A stretch of DNA of 64,000 nucleotides from the NCBI GenBank assembly GCA_030141605.1, contig JAQGDQ010000083.1:124001-188000 (forward strand), read 5' to 3'. The translations under genes were made by a program, and so were the position numbers. The DNA comes from Tubiluchus corallicola. Taxonomy: Eukaryota > Priapulida > Priapulimorpha > Priapulimorphida > Tubiluchidae. Under the pieces are notes generated by a model, which was not told where the DNA came from, searched no databases, and saw only the letters and a list, made by a program, of their open reading frames with translations. Shown one piece after another: positions 58,671 to 64,000 of the stretch (its first letter is position 1; each line of letters starts with the position of its first letter).

Positions 58671-60246
58671 GTAAGTATGCACACTTCTAACGGTAATCAT
58701 TCATTTTAAACACTAAAATAGAGCCAATGGCAGATTCATCTGTAGCCTTATTGTAAGGTGAATTGTTCATTGCACCCTAACATAGGTAAGAATTGTTACT
58801 AATATAATTAATTAGTTAATGCGCATGTACCAGGTAATTAAAAATTATCAAATTTTGCATTTAAGACGAATGAAAATTGAATTATTGTACGAATGTGTTA
58901 GTTTATAATAAAATAATGTTCAATAATGGGAAAGAAGAGACACACGTGACTATCTTTAAATAATAATTTAACAATTACGTATTTAAAATTAATGTTATGA
59001 GGACGTCGTATAGGGACTATAATCTTCAGGTACAGCAGTGAACTCTTGTGAAACTTTTCTAATTTGTAAGAGCTCAAGCTCATTACCCAGTAAGAATGGT
59101 GATTGGTTGAAAAAATTCACCGAAAAAAATCAAGAAAGCCCATTGGAGAAATTATAGGCTTACAAGCGAAGGGAGCTTTTTGGTAATTTGTTTTTAAAGA
59201 CTATTATCGTTTTATTCTAATTAAAATAACTGTTGAGTTTTCAGTGAAAAAAAAACAGAAAAAGCACATTCTGTTGTGACGATCACTTGTCGTGACCTGC
59301 ATATTTTTCCAGCATTATTCGAAATTCGAAATGATGCCTAGTATTTGTTTTAGACAATATTTCAAGCTTCATCCAATAGTAACTTGTTTACTTTTATCAG
59401 ATAATTATTTAAAACACTTTCGTTGGCAACTTTGTTTTGTTGCGCGATATTACATTTATTTCATGCGGCAATATTTTTGTTTTCTAAGAACTTTCTTTGT
59501 AATACAGCAATCTCATCGAAGCTTATTTTTACGATAAAATAAATTTCTGACTATATAATAACTAAAGGTGCTTTCATATTTTTACGGAATGTACTTCCAA
59601 CGAAACAAGTGAATAATCGTCTGCCCGATCGACATCATCGCAGCACATTCTGTATGCATGTGAAAGTACCTTTACCATTATCACGTTTCTTCCGTTCTTA
59701 TGGCCACCATAACACCCACTTTATCAATTTATTTTCACACCTGAAGGCCAGAGATAAGATTTGATTACAATTTTTTTTCATTTGCTTGTAAAAATACATG
59801 TAGTTTGTATGTTAAAATAATTGTGCAAATGCAAGTAATTTCGCCTTTACCTACAAGGCTTTTAATGTTTGTTCAACTCAACAATTAGGGTTGTTTAGAA
59901 ACAATTTACCAGCACATTTCTCTCTAAGTGTTGCATTTAATGAGAAGGGATGCGCTCGTCTAGATTGTATTTCTATAAACGTGCAAATCTGCGTCATAAA
60001 ACAAAACCAAACTAGCAAAGGGTAGATTAAAAACAGACAAAGTTACTGGCAATGATAACAAGAACAGATGACATCGACAATGAGCTACCGACGACGACGA
60101 CGACGATGAAAACATTGGTGAGTGATGTTGATGTTTGAAGGATGAAAAAAGAATGAAGGAGGTATAGTTGTTGTAAGACGGTTTTGCGTATTATAGCAAT
60201 ATTATAACTATAGGGGAATAATGTTCTGAGAAGTGACGAAAACAAT
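58671..60246 (+). other. Probable GPCR intron, no exon recognised
   Basis: It starts GTAAGT. I looked for an acceptor followed by a TM3-like W..G...C pattern and found none. Frames at 58898-59083 and 59292-59537 have no receptor motif. Confidence 0.5.
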
Positions 60247-60640
60247 AGTGACGACGCGAAATAACGATGACGATGTAATGGTGATGGTGATGTTGATGAT
60301 GATGATGATGACGATGATGATGATGAAAACGACGATGACGACGACGATGATGACGATGACAATGATGGTGATGATGATCATCATCATGATCATGATCATG
60401 ACGATAATGGTGATGAGGATGATGATGATGATGACGACGACGACGACAATGATAATGATAATGAAAACGACGATGACGACGACGATGTAATGATGATGGT
60501 GATGTTGTTGATGATGATGATGAAAACGACGATGACGACGACGATGGTGACGATGACAATGATGGTGATGATGATGATGATGATGGTGATGGTGATGATG
60601 ATGATGATGATGTAGATGATGATGATGATGATGATGATAA
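60247..60640. repeat. (GAT/GAC)n trinucleotide array, ~390 bp
   Basis: Imperfect GAT and GAC triplets with a repeated block (GAAAACGACGATGACGACGA at about 60324, 60462 and 60531). Overlapping His-, Ser- and Met-rich frames are by-products. Confidence 0.95.
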
Positions 60641-61180
60641 ATTCTACTCTTATCCACCAGGCTAAGTTTTCTTTGCATAATCTCTGCAGTAGTCAATGAT
60701 TGCACGACAACAAACACTCATAAAGAATGGAAGACTTCCCTTTGCTAATCAGAGGAAGCTCCAATCACATTCATTCTGATAATCCGCTATGAAAAAGTTA
60801 TTGTGCAGTAAGAACCCACTAATGACGACAGAAAGATTGCTGTTGATCGCCGTGAAAGAATATCGGCGGATTTAGCAAGGATTATTTTATGAAGTGGCTC
60901 AACGAAATTTGTCGAGGATTATGCAAGATTAAATAAGATGAATACAATTTTTCAGAAATAATATTGTTTGCAAACAGAAGCTGAAACTTGACGCTAAAAG
61001 TTTTTTATGGTCTTGCGAGCTTACTGAATTATGGCGCCCGAAAAATCGTGGAAAGTGCTTGTTGGTCAACTTCTTATCGAGAGGAGATTATTCTAGTCTT
61101 GAACGGAGTGTTCAGAAATTAGAAGTTGGAAAAAATTTAAGGAAGACCCGAAGTAATAATTGACGTAGCAGCATTGTCTT
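60641..61180. other. Probable GPCR intron or intergenic, no feature
   Basis: No exon, repeat or RNA gene that I can support. Confidence 0.35.
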
Positions 61181-61182
61181 GG

Positions 61183-61400
61183 GTTGGTTGGCCGACTGGT
61201 CTAGATTTCGGACATGCAGTCTTGAGTTCGAGACTACCGGCTACCAATGTCAGGGCACATACCCTACATATTCGTGTTTAAGTGTCCTTATCCATATTGT
61301 TTTAAGTATAAGCCGCTAAATAACTGTTAGTGCAAGTGTTGTCTATTAAACAAGCGACAGCAAATAAATGTTGTCCTTGTCTTACGAGGGCACGCTAATC
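61183..61400 (+). mobile_element. tRNA(Leu/Ser)-derived SINE, probable
   Basis: The head at 61183-61246 has TGGCCGACTGGTCTAGA (A box, Leu/Ser-tRNA type) and GAGTTCGAGAC (B box) within ~50 bp, then CCGGCTACCA like an acceptor 3' side. The inner T-arm pairs AGTCT with AGACT. The tRNA fold is otherwise incomplete. The tail may be AAATAAATG near 61360; TTGTCTT at 61176 and near 61375 could be a short target-site duplication (weak). Confidence 0.55.
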
Positions 61401-61759
61401 CACTACAAACATTTAATTTCAGAACAAACTTAAATTTAACAAAGCAAGCAAAGTCCCACTTCTAAACTTCCAAAGTACAAACTGTTTCCAAGCAATAAAA
61501 GTTTGTCTTGAAACTGTATAAACTTGTCTTGAAACAGAAAAATATTCCGTTGCATATGGATAACTAAAAGCCGATACGGCAGCCCGCAGCACCAAGGGGA
61601 GACTTGCACTCGCTGTCTGTTGTTAGACCTAGCGTAATAAAAATGTTGACTTAGATACAGAATATGTTTTGTACGTATGTTCTTTTCGTGCGTAAATTTT
61701 TCTGTATATTTTGAGCAAATAACTAAATTACCGTACAAAAATACCACTTTAGGGGCCAA

Positions 61760-62215
61760 TCAAAAGTTTCCCGAGTTCTGCTGAACACTTGGAGTTTGAC
61801 TATGTTTATACGCCCTTAAAAGAGACACAGAAGAAGAGGAGAAAGCAGAGAAGGAGGAGAAAGTTAATAATGCGTAAAACCGCTGCCTGCAGTTAAACGA
61901 TATATTTTGCTTTATGAAACTGTCCAAGGGCAATTGGGTGTCCCTAAGTAGACTCGCGGACGTTAGACTTTCATATAATATTACTCCTATCAGCATTTTC
62001 ATCAAAGTTTCATTTGTGTGTACTTTACATATATTGCTTTTCTCAAATTTCATCATTATGAATCCTAATACAAATGCGAGTGTTGGACTGACTAATACTA
62101 CAAGCGCAAGAAAAATAGCGCATGCCTGCTTCCATGCTGGATGATAGACCAAATTTTTTTTCATAATTCTTGAGAATTTTTTACAAGCTTGCTGCTAATT
62201 TTGTGAATATATCCA
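61760..62215 (-). CDS. Unassigned minus-strand frame with one predicted membrane helix
   Basis: The 134-codon frame (ATG at 62164, stop at 61760) has a basic N-terminus, a helix near AIFLALVVLVSPTLAFVLGF, then KSNICKVHTNET with an NET sequon. The open frame extends upstream to a TAG at about 62202 that could be part of an acceptor (TTAG|CAG). The basic-loop/helix/Cys-containing-loop order vaguely resembles TM4 and extracellular loop 2 of a GPCR, but the helix lacks the conserved Trp and it lies opposite to the GPCR exon. It could be chance or a relic. Confidence 0.2.
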
Positions 62216-63031
62216 ATTGTCATCAGTGATCTTCAAATGACATCTGACTTCATATAAAGCGATGTATTTGAAATAGTCAACTCACTGGCAGCCTGTAGTT
62301 TAGAAAACCAAACTCTTTAAACCACCGACCTCCTCATGAAATCTGGCGTAAGTGAGTAGGACAGGAAGTGACGTAACTAGGAAATGACGTAAGTGAATAG
62401 GACAGGAAATGAAGTAACTAGGAAGCCCGGGACACTCTATCTAACGTTGCCACAACCCAGTTTTGAAGTAAAATGAACTAAAAAAATTTCAAATATCAAA
62501 AGATTTCAGTGTTGATGATGATTACATCGAGTCTTTTAAATAATAGAACACGATAAAGGGAAAGAAAATGTAAGTCAATTTATCCAAATATAGAAACATT
62601 GGTACTATAACGGTCCATTGCCTTTTGGTTCCAATTAATCATAAATTATTACCATAATAATAACAACATAATATGGATATCATTGTGTACTAGCAAACTG
62701 AATATAAAATAAATAGATAATCAAGACTTATGAATTATGATTATATATGAGTTAGGCATTAATGTATAAACAAATTATATTTTATCTTAGTATTTTATGT
62801 ATTTTTATTTTCTATACGAATGTCAGTTTTCGACCCTCTTTTAAACCTACTTTAGACCTCCCGAATGATCTGTTTGACCTCTAAAGTCGAAGCTGACCAA
62901 TTCTGGAACCCTGCTGTAATTTGTAAAAATTTCATAAGCAAAACTTTTATTTCCTGTTATGTAACACAAGGGGATCAAACTTAGCATTCACCCACGTTTG
63001 TTGAATGCGTACTAATCACTTGCCTGACTAA
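62216..63031. other. Intergenic, small local duplication
   Basis: Around 62348-62425 the block GTAAGTGA(G/A)TAGGACAGGAA and TGACGTAACTAGGAA is repeated imperfectly (period ~45 bp). Nothing else. Confidence 0.35.
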
Positions 63032-63039
63032 GATAAAAC

Positions 63040-63316
63040 CTGCGCCGGGTTTAGGTATCAGCTGAGTAAGCGACAGCTTAGGGCCTCACAATCTACATGG
63101 GGCCTCAACAAGGTTCCAGATTGGGTTTTATACCCATTTTTATATTTAAGTAATAATTTAGTAATGTTTTAGTCAAGTGTATTGTTCTCTTTGCTATAAA
63201 TAATTAAGCCACGCATATTTTCAAGTTTTCTGGGACCAATTGGCGAAATTTAAAAAAAGAGGGCCTCAGAGCCTTATATAGTGCTTATATCCTCACCAAG
63301 TGTGAATACGGCACTG
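63040..63316. mobile_element. Short hAT MITE with perfect 8 bp TSD
   Basis: 277 bp. The left end CTGCGCCGGGTTTAGG and the inverse right end CAGTGCCGTATTCACA are imperfect hAT-type terminal repeats; GGGCCTCA-type motifs occur inside. Perfect flanking repeats GATAAAAC lie at 63032-63039 and 63317-63324. No transposase. Confidence 0.82.
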
Positions 63317-63398
63317 GATAAAACACCGCTTCGGACTTATGGGTCATGTTTAGTCTATTTTATACGTGTTATTGTGAAAACAAAATGGTATATCTGCT

Positions 63399-63625
<227 letters not shown>

Positions 63626-64000
63626 TGTCTCTGTCTTTCACTGCTCCCCAATCCCCCTTCTCAAGCTGAACAGACTGCATCAGCCATTACAGCATAGCAA
63701 CAAAACACAGCATAGTGCTCACAAACGGAAATGTCGGCACCGGCTTATATTTTACATAAATTGTCGTGAGGTGTTAGGCGGTTATTATGCGGCGAGCAAT
63801 AAAGATGGAAATTTGTGGCCCGGGATAATGGCCTGGATTAAATGATTTAAGTTTGGAAAAGGTTAAACGCTGGCAGCAGTTAAACTGCTACATTTCAGAA
63901 TGTATTAGACTTCGGTTAGTTAAATGATTATTGCTCCGTTGTTGTTGTGGCTTCCTAGATTTAAAGCAGCACTGACTGAACGAAACACATGATTGGGTGC
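63626..64000. other. Window end, nothing recognised
   Basis: No exon of the GPCR gene, repeat or RNA gene is visible. Confidence 0.4.

Overview
This is animal nuclear DNA: AT-rich, intron-containing, gene-poor and full of interspersed and simple repeats. There are no bacterial-style operons, plasmid functions or CRISPR arrays. Two protein-coding loci can be supported. The first is the 3' part of an MTA (metastasis-associated, NuRD corepressor subunit) gene on the + strand, with four exons between 1518 and 5208 whose splice phases all agree. The second is the first coding exon (58400-58670, + strand) of a rhodopsin-like, peptide-type GPCR; its later exons are not visible. An MTA gene next to a peptide-type GPCR points to a eumetazoan. 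The sequence alone does not let me name the phylum or species.

Layout. 1-6.6 kb: MTA 3' half and probable 3' UTR. 6.6-14.2 kb: a TTAA-flanked MITE, pieces of CR1/L2-like LINEs (including a YADD reverse-transcriptase core), two copies of a tRNA-derived SINE (one split by a hAT MITE) and a second hAT MITE. 14.2-34 kb: long simple repeats, a 302-307 bp higher-order repeat, two LINE 3' ends, a large inverted repeat holding a tRNA-like unit and a nested hAT element, and a 136 bp tandem triplication. 34-42 kb: a LINE 3' end, an inverted-repeat-flanked pentanucleotide array, a second MITE copy, a 5S-rRNA-headed SINE with target-site duplication and a 5'-truncated LINE. 42-58 kb: more minisatellites, two further copies of MITE family A, two copies of MITE family B and an ~840 bp CAA/CAG array. 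58-64 kb: the GPCR exon, a tRNA-like SINE head, another hAT MITE and a CT array.

Most long open frames here (runs of Leu, Ser-Leu, Arg-Glu, Cys, Asn, Thr, Val-Ile, Tyr-Leu-Pro) come from simple repeats lacking stop codons and were not called as genes. The two genes show no functional link. The most informative content is the transposon archaeology: several insertions carry readable target-site duplications and terminal inverted repeats, and two cases show one element inserted inside another. I did not find a novel multi-gene system.
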